From positions 1-9,610 of the forward strand of contig PAFS01000024.1 in assembly GCA_002705325.1 (NCBI GenBank): a stretch of 9,610 bases of DNA, in the 5' to 3' direction. This DNA comes from Gammaproteobacteria bacterium (GTDB taxonomy: Bacteria; Pseudomonadota; Gammaproteobacteria; Pseudomonadales; Litorivicinaceae). The position numbers and the translations under genes are program-made. Shown here piece by piece: positions 1 through 7,426 of this stretch. The notes under the pieces are model-generated. The model had not been told where the DNA came from and ran no database searches. It saw only the letters and a program-made list of their open reading frames with translations. Every line of letters starts with the position of its first letter. Position 1 is the stretch's first letter.

Positions 1-537
1 CAAACCGACCGAATTTTCGTGCGGGGCGTCCAGGGTGCGTATAACCTTCAGCAAGAACTGGAGCGCCTCAGGTCTCAGCCACGTGTGCGGAAAGCGAACG
101 ACCTAAGAATGGTCGACGGCCCACAAGCGTACTCACGCCACTACGTCGAACCCAAGGACGGGATCACTCAAACATTTCACCTGCACTTGGAAGAGTACAG
201 CCCCGGCGGAAAATCTCAGAAGCACGGGCACGTCAACGAGGCCGCGTTCTACATCCTTGACGGCCAAGGGTACGAGATCCACGATAATATTCGTTATGAC
301 TGGAGCGCTGGTGACGTCGCGATTGTGCACAATAACTGCGTCCATCAGCACTTCAATGCGAGCGAAACGGAGCCAGCGAGAGCGCTCGTAATCAAAACCA
401 AACCAATGTACCTGTTCCTCAATATGCTATTCCAGCAGACCGTAGAGGCGCGACACAAGGACCCGGTGCCGGGCCAAGAAGGGTTCGAACCCCGCGAGGA
501 AGAACTCGACTATAACCATCCAGAGGGAGGCTACTAA
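1..537 (+). CDS. Single-domain cupin protein, 5' end outside window (partial)
   Basis: Small cytosolic beta-barrel protein of the cupin superfamily, probably a metal-dependent enzyme; the reaction is unknown. The frame is open to the left edge, and the only start codon near the edge (GTG at 19) has no ribosome-binding site before it, so the true start probably lies upstream. Counting from that GTG, cupin motif 1 is GGKSQKHGHVNE, giving metal ligands His69, His71 and Glu74. Motif 2 is GDVAIVHNNCVHQHFN, giving His109. All four canonical ligands are therefore present. After the barrel comes a tail of about 50 residues, rich in charged residues, ending in HPEGGY. The next gene starts 2 bases after this stop, so the two cupins are almost certainly co-translated. 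The VHQHFN signature recurs in the other two cupins of the window, which suggests one subfamily. Dioxygenase, isomerase or sugar/amine-binding roles are all possible. Confidence 0.88.
   Translation, partial: QTDRIFVRGVQGAYNLQQELERLRSQPRVRKANDLRMVDGPQAYSRHYVEPKDGITQTFHLHLEEYSPGGKSQKHGHVNEAAFYILDGQGYEIHDNIRYDWSAGDVAIVHNNCVHQHFNASETEPARALVIKTKPMYLFLNMLFQQTVEARHKDPVPGQEGFEPREEELDYNHPEGGY
524..530 (+). promoter_or_regulatory. Ribosome-binding site of the second cupin
   Basis: AGGGAGG lies inside the last codons of the first cupin, 9 bases before the ATG at 540. It is a strong Shine-Dalgarno match and fixes that start. Its position inside the upstream gene fits operon translation. Confidence 0.75.
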
Positions 538-539
538 TC

Positions 540-1148
540 ATGGCGTGGCAAGAATCCAAGTTCTGGCTTGAGGGCTCAGAGAACATGCTTAAGTACCAGG
601 AGACGCTGCATGAAGCGCTCACTGCTGACGAGCGAAACTCTAAACGTAAGAAGGTAGTCCACCCAAACGAGATGCCCTGGGAGTTGGCTCCACAAGGGAT
701 CCTGAAGCATCTGATTAATGAGCAGATGAATACCCGCATGGAGACAGTCGACGCATACATGCAGGTCATTCCTCCTGGTAGCCGTTCTGGTAAGCACAGA
801 CACCTCGCCGAGGAGTGCCTCTATGTACTCGAAGGATACGGCTACGATCTCCATCAGGACTGTGACGTTGAGATTACCGATACCTACCACTGGAAGGCGC
901 AAGACGAGGTCAAGAAGTTCGAGTGGGAGGCTGGGGACGTGATTTATATACCACCAAACACGATCCACCAGCACTTCAACGGAGATCCTGATCGTCCGGC
1001 GAGACTTATCTCCGCGACAAACCGTGTGTACTCGATGTGTGGCTTGAATGATCTCGAGCAGCTCGAGAATGCGCCCGAGTACGTCCCTGACACCAACATC
1101 GACGCCGAATGGGTAAGGAGGCTAATCGCTGAGAAGGTTAACGCCTGA
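540..1148 (+). CDS. Single-domain cupin protein with insertion between the metal motifs
   Basis: Second cupin metalloprotein, 202 residues, cytosolic, function unknown. The ATG is preceded by a good Shine-Dalgarno sequence. Residues 1-65 form a polar, charged leader; the barrel spans about 66-165. Motif 1 is SGKHRHLAEE (His86, His88, Glu91) and motif 2 is GDVIYIPPNTIHQHFN (His143), so the four-ligand metal site is intact. Between the motifs is an insertion of about 20 residues (109-130) with HWKAQDEVKKFEWEAGD. A matching stretch (PWRDGKGDEVVRVDYEYGG) occurs at the same place in the C-terminal domain of the bicupin at 6209-7402, so this gene looks homologous to that domain. The stop overlaps the transporter start by one base (TGATG, 1146-1150), implying coupled translation. 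A role as partner subunit of the first cupin is inferred from adjacency. Confidence 0.9.
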   Translation: MAWQESKFWLEGSENMLKYQETLHEALTADERNSKRKKVVHPNEMPWELAPQGILKHLINEQMNTRMETVDAYMQVIPPGSRSGKHRHLAEECLYVLEGYGYDLHQDCDVEITDTYHWKAQDEVKKFEWEAGDVIYIPPNTIHQHFNGDPDRPARLISATNRVYSMCGLNDLEQLENAPEYVPDTNIDAEWVRRLIAEKVNA

Positions 1149-2083
1149 TGATCATACTGGGGTCCTTCCTGTCGTTCCTGAGTGCCGCGTTTTTTGGTTT
1201 CAATGCGGTCATGATGCGACGGGGGGTGCTGACAGGTACGGCACTCCAAGGGCTCAGCTTCACCCTCCCCCTCGGAACCCTCTTCTTCGGGATCACTTCC
1301 CTTGTTCTCCTGACACCGGCAGATGTCGAGGCACTCGACTGGACGGGGGCTTGGTACTTCATCGGTGCGGGGGTCATGCACTTCCTAATCGGACGTTACA
1401 CCAACTACAAGTGTACCAAGGCGGTTGGCGCCAATATCGGTGGACCTATTCAGCAATTCACCGTCGTTGTATCGGTGGTGCTCGCGATTTGGATACTTGG
1501 CGAGTCCATCAACTGGTTAGGGTGGATTGGAATCGTCCTGCTAACAGTGGGCCCTCTGGCGGTAGCAAGGGAAAAGAAGAAGAGTAAGGTCGAAAAGCTT
1601 GAGTTCGAGTTCAAACTCCTGGAGGGCTACGCCTACGGGATTACAAGTTCCATCTGCTATGGCGCAAGCCCCGTATTAATCGCCCTGGCTCTGGAGGTCA
1701 GCACGTGGCAGCTCGCACTATACGGTGCATTCCTAGGCCACCTGGCGGCGTCCCTAGTACTACTTATCATTGTCCTCGCGTTCGGTTTGATCGGCGAGAT
1801 CAGAGCGACCGATAAGAAAAATATCCCATTTTTCTTGCTCTCGGCCCTGTTTGTATTTTTGTCTCAGGGCCTACGGTATGTCGCGCTCGCACTCGCGCCG
1901 GTCTACATTGTGTCTCCAATGCAAAGGACGTCGACCATTTTCAGGGTCATCTTTAGCAAAATATTCAATCCGACAACCGAGCTTTTCGGTATATGGATCT
2001 GGATCGGAATCGGAGTCTCACTGCTTGGCGCGGTCCTCATAACGATCCCGGAAAAATTGGTAACCGCATTTTTTGGCTTTTAG
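1148..2083 (+). CDS. EamA/DMT-family transporter
   Basis: Integral inner-membrane protein of 311 residues, the usual length for the ten-helix drug/metabolite transporter (EamA) family, which moves small metabolites such as amino acids, sugars or aromatic acids, often outward. Hydrophobic segments run through the whole protein in two halves joined by a charged loop near 140-155 (REKKKSKVEKLEFEF). The first half ends in the family's characteristic pattern, ILGESINWLGWIGIVLL, with the conserved GE about residue 118. The second half has the equivalent helices but a less obvious GE. The start overlaps the stop of the second cupin (TGATG), and GAGAAGG lies about 10 bases upstream, so the start is well supported. 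Being the last gene of a cupin-cupin-transporter unit suggests that it carries a substrate or product of the cupins. Direction and substrate cannot be read from the sequence. Confidence 0.9.
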   Translation: MIILGSFLSFLSAAFFGFNAVMMRRGVLTGTALQGLSFTLPLGTLFFGITSLVLLTPADVEALDWTGAWYFIGAGVMHFLIGRYTNYKCTKAVGANIGGPIQQFTVVVSVVLAIWILGESINWLGWIGIVLLTVGPLAVAREKKKSKVEKLEFEFKLLEGYAYGITSSICYGASPVLIALALEVSTWQLALYGAFLGHLAASLVLLIIVLAFGLIGEIRATDKKNIPFFLLSALFVFLSQGLRYVALALAPVYIVSPMQRTSTIFRVIFSKIFNPTTELFGIWIWIGIGVSLLGAVLITIPEKLVTAFFGF

Positions 2084-2109
2084 GAATATCGTCATTTGCT
2101 CACTTACAA

Positions 2110-2141
2110 TTCTGAGGTCTCGCAAGAGTTAAGCCTCAGAA
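2110..2141. terminator. Hairpin between convergent operons, possible bidirectional terminator
   Basis: A perfect 8-bp stem (TTCTGAGG at 2110-2117 with CCTCAGAA at 2134-2141) encloses a possible inner CTC-GCAA-GAG stem with a GNRA-type loop. It sits in the 81-base gap between two genes that converge, the expected place for a shared terminator. Neither side has a run of U, so classical intrinsic termination is doubtful. It may instead be a Rho-assisted stop or an mRNA 3'-end stabiliser. Confidence 0.45.
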
Positions 2142-2164
2142 CAATCCAGATACACCATCCACCG

Positions 2165-3613
2165 TCAATTATTTTTGGCACGCTCAGCTTGACCCATCGC
2201 AAAGTTCAGCGACTTAATCTCGGTGTAGCTGAGCATTTCGTCGAGACCCTCCTCCCTTCCGATTCCTGAGTTCTTATAGCCCCCATAAGGTTGCCCACGG
2301 TAATGGTTCCCAATCCCGTTGACCCACACATAGCCGGCTTCGATGCTACGAGATAGTTCCATCGCGGTGAAGTAATTATTGGTCCAGACCGCTGCTGTGA
2401 GTCCATAGGTCGTCGAGTTGGCAATCTCAATCGCATCGTCAAGGTCGTCGTATGGCATCAGGCTCATAATGGGACCAAACACTTCCTCTTGAGCAATACG
2501 CATGTTAGATGTCACGTTACCGAACACTGTAGGCTCAACGAAGAAGCCACCCGGGCACCCGTCGATCTCCATCGCATTACCACCAAGCAACAGCTCAGCA
2601 CCTTCATCGCTAGCCATCTGGATGTAGTTCAGGACCTTCTGATACTGGGCCTCGGAAACGACCGGACCCATCTTGATAGAGGTATTCAAAGGGTGACCTA
2701 CCTTCACCTGCTTGACCCGTTCGACAACTTTTTTACTGAGCTCCTCGTACTGGGAGCGGTGGATGATGAGACGGCTTGTCGAGCCACAGGATTGCCCTTG
2801 CCATCCGAAGTTCATCCCGTTGGTGGCAGCCTTAATAGCGTCATCAAGATTCGCGTCCTCACATACGATAAATGGATTTTTACCACCGAGCTCAAGGCTG
2901 ACGTGCTTGACCGCCGACTCAGCCGCCGCTTTCTGGATAGCCATCCCGGACGCGACTGAGCCGATGAACGCGATCCGTTTCACCCGAGGGTCTCTCACCA
3001 GAACCTCGCCGGTCACACGGTCACCGGTCACGATGTTGATGACGCCTGGCGGAGCAACCTCGGCGCAAATCTCAGCGAGAAGGCTCGCAGACAGTGGCGC
3101 CTGCTCCGAGGGCTTCACGACAATCGTATTCCCGGCAATCAACGCCGGAGCGATCCTTGACGCTGCGAAGCCAATCGGATGATTGAACGGGATAATCCGT
3201 CCCACGACACCATAGGGCTCCCTCAGAGTCAGATGGATATTCTCGGGAGTCGATGGAACAGTCATTCCTTTGAGCTCGTAAGCAAGCCCACAGTAAAAAT
3301 GCATCCGCTCGACGGCCTTATGAACATCATTCGTCATGGGTCCCACAGTGTTCCCGGTGTCGAGTGCCTCGATCTTGGCAAACTCGTCAGCTCGGGCCTC
3401 AAGTCGCTGCGCGATCTCCTCAATCAATGCCACGCGTTGCTTTTGGCTGGTCTTTTTCCATGCCTTGAAGGCTTCCTTGGCTGCCGTTACTGCCTCAGTC
3501 ATCTCCTCGGCTGAGGCGTTGGGGACCTTGCCTATCAGCTCCTGGGTGGCGGGACAGTGGCTATCGAGCCACTGATTACAATTGGACCCTCGGAGCTCTC
3601 CGTTGATCAACAT
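2165..3613 (-). CDS. NAD(P)-dependent aldehyde dehydrogenase
   Basis: Cytosolic enzyme that oxidises an aldehyde to the carboxylic acid with NAD(P)+. The chosen ATG gives 482 residues, the usual family length, and begins MLINGELRGS, a typical N-terminus of the family. The same frame stays open to an ATG at 3706 (513 residues), but that codon has no ribosome-binding site and its extra 31 residues are unlike the family, so I prefer 3613, preceded by GAAGG. Visible in the shorter protein: PFNHP with Asn144, VVKPSEQ with Lys167 in the cofactor site, FIGSVASG (Rossmann loop, about 216-223), LELGG with general base Glu241, GQSCGS with catalytic Cys276, and EEVFGP with Glu377. The catalytic set is complete. 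It is the last gene of the - strand block, 144 bases after the aldo/keto reductase, so it may have its own promoter. Substrate is undetermined; an aldehyde made by this cluster is likely. Confidence 0.95.
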   Translation of the reverse strand: MLINGELRGSNCNQWLDSHCPATQELIGKVPNASAEEMTEAVTAAKEAFKAWKKTSQKQRVALIEEIAQRLEARADEFAKIEALDTGNTVGPMTNDVHKAVERMHFYCGLAYELKGMTVPSTPENIHLTLREPYGVVGRIIPFNHPIGFAASRIAPALIAGNTIVVKPSEQAPLSASLLAEICAEVAPPGVINIVTGDRVTGEVLVRDPRVKRIAFIGSVASGMAIQKAAAESAVKHVSLELGGKNPFIVCEDANLDDAIKAATNGMNFGWQGQSCGSTSRLIIHRSQYEELSKKVVERVKQVKVGHPLNTSIKMGPVVSEAQYQKVLNYIQMASDEGAELLLGGNAMEIDGCPGGFFVEPTVFGNVTSNMRIAQEEVFGPIMSLMPYDDLDDAIEIANSTTYGLTAAVWTNNYFTAMELSRSIEAGYVWVNGIGNHYRGQPYGGYKNSGIGREEGLDEMLSYTEIKSLNFAMGQAERAKNN

Positions 3614-3617
3614 TTTA

Positions 3618-3622
3618 CCTTC
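3618..3622 (-). promoter_or_regulatory. Ribosome-binding site favouring the internal aldehyde dehydrogenase start
   Basis: On the - strand GAAGG stands 4 bases before the ATG at 3613. Spacing is slightly short but acceptable. The alternative ATG at 3706 is preceded by ACTGGTTTCG with no purine-rich site, so this motif decides the start choice. Confidence 0.5.
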
Positions 3623-3757
3623 AAGTTGCTCGGTCACTTTGAAACGTTCGTCTATTTCCACAGCTAGGACTCCGGTTAGTTTTAGTTCAATAGTCAAAGG
3701 ATGCATCGAAACCAGTTAGCGAACCAATTCAGAATCATGTTTGGGGCGATTCGGGGT

Positions 3758-4744
3758 CTATTTTGATCGTTCAGAGTCGAGTTGCGCTAACTTCTCTGAC
3801 GTGTACCGATCACCTTGAAATCGATACGTATTAAGCAAGCTCTCTAATTGGCCAACCTGCTCGTCCGAGAGCGGTGTTGTGGCCCCCTGATCATCCCGCC
3901 AGTGTGAAAGTTCTGAGGTACCAGGGATAGCTCCAACGTGATCGCCGCGTGACCACAACCAGTTGAGACACACTTGTGCGAGGGTCATCCCCCAGTCGAG
4001 ACCTAGCATTTCGATTTGCTCGAGGACTGTCAGATTGTTTGTGAACGCGTCCCCTCGAAAACGAGGCATCCCGTGCCGGATATCGCGCTCCGAGAGTTTC
4101 GCCATGTCGCGGACACTGCCCGCCAAAAAACCACGCCCGACAGGGCTGTACGCAACCATTGCAATACCGTTGGTCTTGCAGTAACCGAGTACGCCATCCT
4201 CCACCCGCCGGGACCACAACGAGTACTCTGATTGCAGTGCGTGGATTTTGGTGACAGACGCAGCCCGCTTTAGCGTCGACCGACTGACCTCAGAAAGCCC
4301 AGCATATCGGACCTTGCCGTCAGATATGAGACGATCAATAGCGCCAATAGACTCCTCCACCGGCACCCGTTGATCGACTCGGTGCAGATAAAAGAGGTCG
4401 AGTACTTCCATACCCAGCCGGGACAGGCTCTCCTCGCAGCTCCGGATGATCCTATTGGGGTCACCATCAATCTCACGAGACCCGTCCGGGTTCTTATACA
4501 TCCCAGCCTTGGAGGCGAGAAACACATTCGATCGTGACATTTTCAAGGCGGTACCTACCAATATTTCATTTTTGCCACCGCTGTAGGTGGCGGCCGTATC
4601 GAGCATGACATTGCCTTCGCTTACAATCCTCTGAAGGAGCGCCCTCGCCTTGTCCGGAGCAACAGGTTGGTAAGCCTGGGTGAGACCCATACAGCCGTAA
4701 CCGAGCCGGGGGATGCGATCTGATCCGATAGTTATGTGATTCAT
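3758..4744 (-). CDS. Aldo/keto reductase
   Basis: Cytosolic NADP(H)-type oxidoreductase of the aldo/keto reductase superfamily, reducing aldehydes or ketones to alcohols or the reverse. Length is 328 residues, normal for bacterial members. The catalytic tetrad is complete: Asp49 and Tyr54 in MLDTAATYSGG, Lys79 in LASKAG, and His121 in DLFYLHRVD. Later family landmarks are AYSPVGRGFLAG and the cofactor-phosphate loop GAIPGTSEL near the C-terminus. The ATG lies 10 bases after the EutA-like stop; AGAAGG stands only 2 bases before the ATG, which is short, so translation may depend partly on coupling. Its position between a EutA-like gene and an aldehyde dehydrogenase suggests it acts on the same aldehyde, or supplies it from an alcohol. 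The closest look is to the general-oxidoreductase AKR families; the substrate cannot be assigned. Confidence 0.95.
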   Translation of the reverse strand: MNHITIGSDRIPRLGYGCMGLTQAYQPVAPDKARALLQRIVSEGNVMLDTAATYSGGKNEILVGTALKMSRSNVFLASKAGMYKNPDGSREIDGDPNRIIRSCEESLSRLGMEVLDLFYLHRVDQRVPVEESIGAIDRLISDGKVRYAGLSEVSRSTLKRAASVTKIHALQSEYSLWSRRVEDGVLGYCKTNGIAMVAYSPVGRGFLAGSVRDMAKLSERDIRHGMPRFRGDAFTNNLTVLEQIEMLGLDWGMTLAQVCLNWLWSRGDHVGAIPGTSELSHWRDDQGATTPLSDEQVGQLESLLNTYRFQGDRYTSEKLAQLDSERSK

Positions 4745-4754
4745 GGCCTTCTCA

Positions 4755-6209
4755 TTAGTTTAACTTGGACCCGCTATTAAACAGGATCGACTTGGCGACA
4801 ACTGGGACAAGGCCTGTCTGGTTGATAACCTCACCGATATCAACAAAGTCAAAGTCGACCTGATCGAGTCCGTCCAAACAAATGACCGGTTTCTGGTAAC
4901 CCATTTCCTCGACGAAATGAATCCCGATAAGCCCCGCGATATCCTGCCTAAATAGCAAAGTAATCGGCGTATTAAGACCCTTTAGGCCCTCAATCACGCC
5001 ACGGCAGAACGCGTCGGCACGTGAGTAAGTTAAGGAACCGAGCCAATCGATCCCAAGAGCGCGAAGGCCGTGGTCGCCATTAAACAGCGCCTTGGAGACC
5101 GAATCTTTGACCAATCTCGTAATTGTGTGTTGATCAAAATCCTCTGCGGGTACCGTAACCGATGAAACTGGTGCATTGCGTATCGGTAAAAGACGCTCAT
5201 CAGAGATGAAAACGGTGTTACCACTGACCTGCATCCGCTGCTGAGACGCTCCGAGGACAGTTGCCCTGATTGGATCATCGGCGACCTCGATTTTGTATCC
5301 GGCGTCCTCGAGCATGTCGCGGGTCTTGAACGCCAGACGTTGCCCAAGGTCGTCGCACTCCACCGAGGATTCGATGTTCGTGATCCACTGACTGACACCG
5401 CCACTCAGAATCACCGTACCGCTAGTTGGAAACTCTGTGATCGAGTCAAGACGCTGCGCGTCACCCAGATCATAACCCTGCACTGCTCCCAGCACCGTCT
5501 GGGCCATCCGATCGATGATCTGCTCAAGCTCCACAGCTGATAACTCCGACCCGTACTCAGGTAGCTGGTTATTTGCAGTATAGAGAGCGAGGTTTGGCTC
5601 GGCGTGGCCGACGTATCCGTCGTCAGTGAACTGAAGGATGCGGCCACCGACCTCAATCGCCGTAAGCTCTGTCACCTTCCCATCAACACACCTTGTGATC
5701 TTCGTCGTCCCACCCCCGATATCCACGTTCAAGCAGTCACCCCCCACCGACTCCTGAACCGTCCCGGATCCGTAGGCCGCCATAGTTGACTCAAGACGGT
5801 CTCCGGCACTGATCGAAATAAACTTCCCAGAGAACGAGGCCAGCAGATCGGCGATCTGCCTGGCATTGTGACGCCGTAACGCGTTCCCAGTCAGAATAAC
5901 GACCCCAGACTCGATGTCATCACGGTCGACGTGCGCCTTGAGCAGAGAATCGTCGATCATTGACTCAAGATCGGTCCGGATAATAAATGCATGACCGTCG
6001 CCTCCGAAGGGTGTCTTTATGACTGGGCTCTGGTACACGACCTCCGTACTCGACACTGTGTACCGGTTATGGCCACGCACCATTGTCAACCGAGAGATAG
6101 ACACGTGAGAGGTCGCGGAACCAATGTCAAGCCCGAGTGTTAATACCTCAATGATATCTGACTCAACAAGTGCACGATCGGCCGATGTAAATCGTATGGG
6201 CTCACTCAT
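4755..6209 (-). CDS. eutA: EutA-like ethanolamine ammonia-lyase reactivating factor
   Basis: EutA is an actin/Hsp70-fold ATPase that releases damaged cobalamin from B12-dependent ethanolamine ammonia-lyase and so restores activity. The match runs end to end (484 residues; E. coli EutA is slightly shorter, from memory): phosphate-1-like LDIGSATS (27-34), ILTGNALRRHNAR (105-117), SAGDRLES (134-141), second nucleotide motif NVDIGGGTTK (161-170), VGGRIL (187-192), adenosine-type ILSGGVS (267-273), RATVLGASQQ (315-324), RLLPIRNAPV (339-348), FVDIGE (455-460) and LVPVVAKSILF (467-477). A longer N-terminal leader of about 20 residues precedes the first motif. The ATG at 6209 overlaps the upstream bicupin stop (TGATG), so I reject the TTG one codon earlier. 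Odd: no eutB, eutC or microcompartment gene is in the window. It may serve a lyase encoded elsewhere or have a different client. Family assignment is firm, function inferred. Confidence 0.88.
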   Translation of the reverse strand: MSEPIRFTSADRALVESDIIEVLTLGLDIGSATSHVSISRLTMVRGHNRYTVSSTEVVYQSPVIKTPFGGDGHAFIIRTDLESMIDDSLLKAHVDRDDIESGVVILTGNALRRHNARQIADLLASFSGKFISISAGDRLESTMAAYGSGTVQESVGGDCLNVDIGGGTTKITRCVDGKVTELTAIEVGGRILQFTDDGYVGHAEPNLALYTANNQLPEYGSELSAVELEQIIDRMAQTVLGAVQGYDLGDAQRLDSITEFPTSGTVILSGGVSQWITNIESSVECDDLGQRLAFKTRDMLEDAGYKIEVADDPIRATVLGASQQRMQVSGNTVFISDERLLPIRNAPVSSVTVPAEDFDQHTITRLVKDSVSKALFNGDHGLRALGIDWLGSLTYSRADAFCRGVIEGLKGLNTPITLLFRQDIAGLIGIHFVEEMGYQKPVICLDGLDQVDFDFVDIGEVINQTGLVPVVAKSILFNSGSKLN

Positions 6210-7402
6210 CAAGACTGTGCCGCAGGCTTCTCGTAACGATGTGGCTCCATCCGGGATACAGCACCGTTGGCTTGCAACTGTTTTTGAAACTCAGCTCTGA
6301 TATAGTCGTCTTCCATCCAATAAGGGATCGATGTGCCGCCCTCCTGTATATCCATCGCCGTATAGTCGGTCGTTTTCTGACCGGGTGCGGCACCGGGCAG
6401 CATACTCGGGTGGTTCGGACCGAACCAGGCCGTCAGACGAAACGGCTCGTCAGACACGTTAAAGTGCTGGTGATACCAACGTGCGCCACCCGGCGCAGCA
6501 CTGACACAACCACCATACTCGTAGTCTACACGGACCACCTCGTCACCCTTGCCGTCTCTCCAAGGATTCACACCCAGTTGCTCGGGCCATGTGAGGGTAT
6601 AACCCTTGCCGGTCAGACAGAACAGGATCGCGGCCGAGGTGTGAGCGTGTGCCTTCGAGTAACGCCCAATCTCGTGCTGACCAATCCAAAGATAAAACTT
6701 GTTCTTGGTCATGTGCGGCTCGATCCGCCGATAACCAGGACTCCGACGGTTGTCTAACGGCAGGTCGGCTTTCACAATGTCTGCCATGATGTTGGTCCGC
6801 CGCATTGCCAGCCCGCGGATTGGGTCCGGCTCGATCTGGGTCTTCTCCTCGAAGAAGTCGCTGAGTGAGTCATCAAATCGATTCCCAAAACGGTAATCGC
6901 AGTTGAAGATAAAGTCCGTGTCGCCAACCAGATTCATCAAATTGGGGGCGGTCGTCCCGGCAACAAAAATTACCCGCTGACCCGACAGGTTAATCATTCG
7001 GTGGTACGCGTTCACCGGGATCGAGAACAACGAACCTGCCTGCCACTCAAACACCTGCTTATGCTTCTCATCGTGCCACACCTCACACACGCCACGGCCC
7101 TCGAGAATCATGATGTTCTTCTCGTAGATGTGACGCTCGATGTTGAGCTCTTTACGCGGTGGTATTTCCACCACGTACATCCCCCAGGTCCCCTCGGTAC
7201 CATACAGCTGGACATAGGTTCCGTTACCACCCAGTCTATCCCACGGCCTCATCGGGAGATCCTGACAACGCTGGACGCCAAAGTCTCGATACACAGGAAC
7301 ACCCTCAGACTCCATAAATAAATCATAGTCAGTCTTCGGACGCCCAAAAGTCCCGTGACCCGCGCGCTTCTCATCGGTTGGTTCTACCCACTCAGTACCC
7401 AT
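6209..7402 (-). CDS. Two-domain cupin (bicupin) protein
   Basis: Cytosolic bicupin, 397 residues, a size and layout like gentisate dioxygenase-type enzymes, but without evidence for that reaction. First barrel about 65-155: IERHIYEKNIMILEG aligns with motif 1, but the first histidine is Glu89; His91, Glu94 and His134 (SIPVNAYHRMIN) are kept. Second barrel about 235-325: KAHAHTSAAILF gives His252 and His254, but the usual glutamate is Ala257; His311 lies in WYHQHFN. Thus the first domain has an E/H/E/H set and the second a three-histidine set. The second domain carries the same insertion (PWRDGKGDEVVRVDYEYGG, about 280-298) as the single cupin at 540-1148. A C-terminal tail of about 70 residues is rich in charged and aromatic residues. 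The ATG is backed by a good ribosome site. It is followed with one-base overlap by the EutA-like gene, so the two are probably made together. Confidence 0.9.
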   Translation of the reverse strand: MGTEWVEPTDEKRAGHGTFGRPKTDYDLFMESEGVPVYRDFGVQRCQDLPMRPWDRLGGNGTYVQLYGTEGTWGMYVVEIPPRKELNIERHIYEKNIMILEGRGVCEVWHDEKHKQVFEWQAGSLFSIPVNAYHRMINLSGQRVIFVAGTTAPNLMNLVGDTDFIFNCDYRFGNRFDDSLSDFFEEKTQIEPDPIRGLAMRRTNIMADIVKADLPLDNRRSPGYRRIEPHMTKNKFYLWIGQHEIGRYSKAHAHTSAAILFCLTGKGYTLTWPEQLGVNPWRDGKGDEVVRVDYEYGGCVSAAPGGARWYHQHFNVSDEPFRLTAWFGPNHPSMLPGAAPGQKTTDYTAMDIQEGGTSIPYWMEDDYIRAEFQKQLQANGAVSRMEPHRYEKPAAQS

Positions 7403-7410
7403 AACCTTAT

Positions 7411-7417
7411 CTCCCTT
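7411..7417 (-). promoter_or_regulatory. Ribosome-binding site of the bicupin
   Basis: On the - strand AAGGGAG ends 8 bases before the ATG at 7402, the best Shine-Dalgarno match in the right block. It lies in the 24-base gap after the transporter stop, so the bicupin is probably initiated independently as well as transcribed with its neighbour. Confidence 0.7.
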
Positions 7418-7426
7418 GTAATCTCT

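Noticed and set aside
2489..3182. Two overlapping + strand open frames of 156 codons
   Set aside because: Both are antisense to the aldehyde dehydrogenase, whose catalytic motifs are intact; no domain is seen in either.
3614..3706. Extended N-terminus of the aldehyde dehydrogenase from the ATG at 3706
   Set aside because: No ribosome-binding site, 31 extra residues without family resemblance, and a better start with GAAGG at 3613 that gives the usual length.
6239..6757. Open frame of 172 codons on the + strand
   Set aside because: Lies wholly antisense to the well-supported bicupin; the translation has no recognisable domain and is a codon-bias shadow.
4755..7402. A canonical ethanolamine utilisation (eut) operon
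   Set aside because: Only the EutA-like gene is present; no lyase subunits, shell proteins or EutE/EutG-type genes are seen, and the aldehyde dehydrogenase here is of the ordinary rather than the CoA-acylating type.
6209..7402. Naming the bicupin gentisate 1,2-dioxygenase
   Set aside because: Size and two-barrel layout agree, but the ligand pattern differs in both domains and no gentisate pathway partner (maleylpyruvate isomerase or hydrolase) is in the window.
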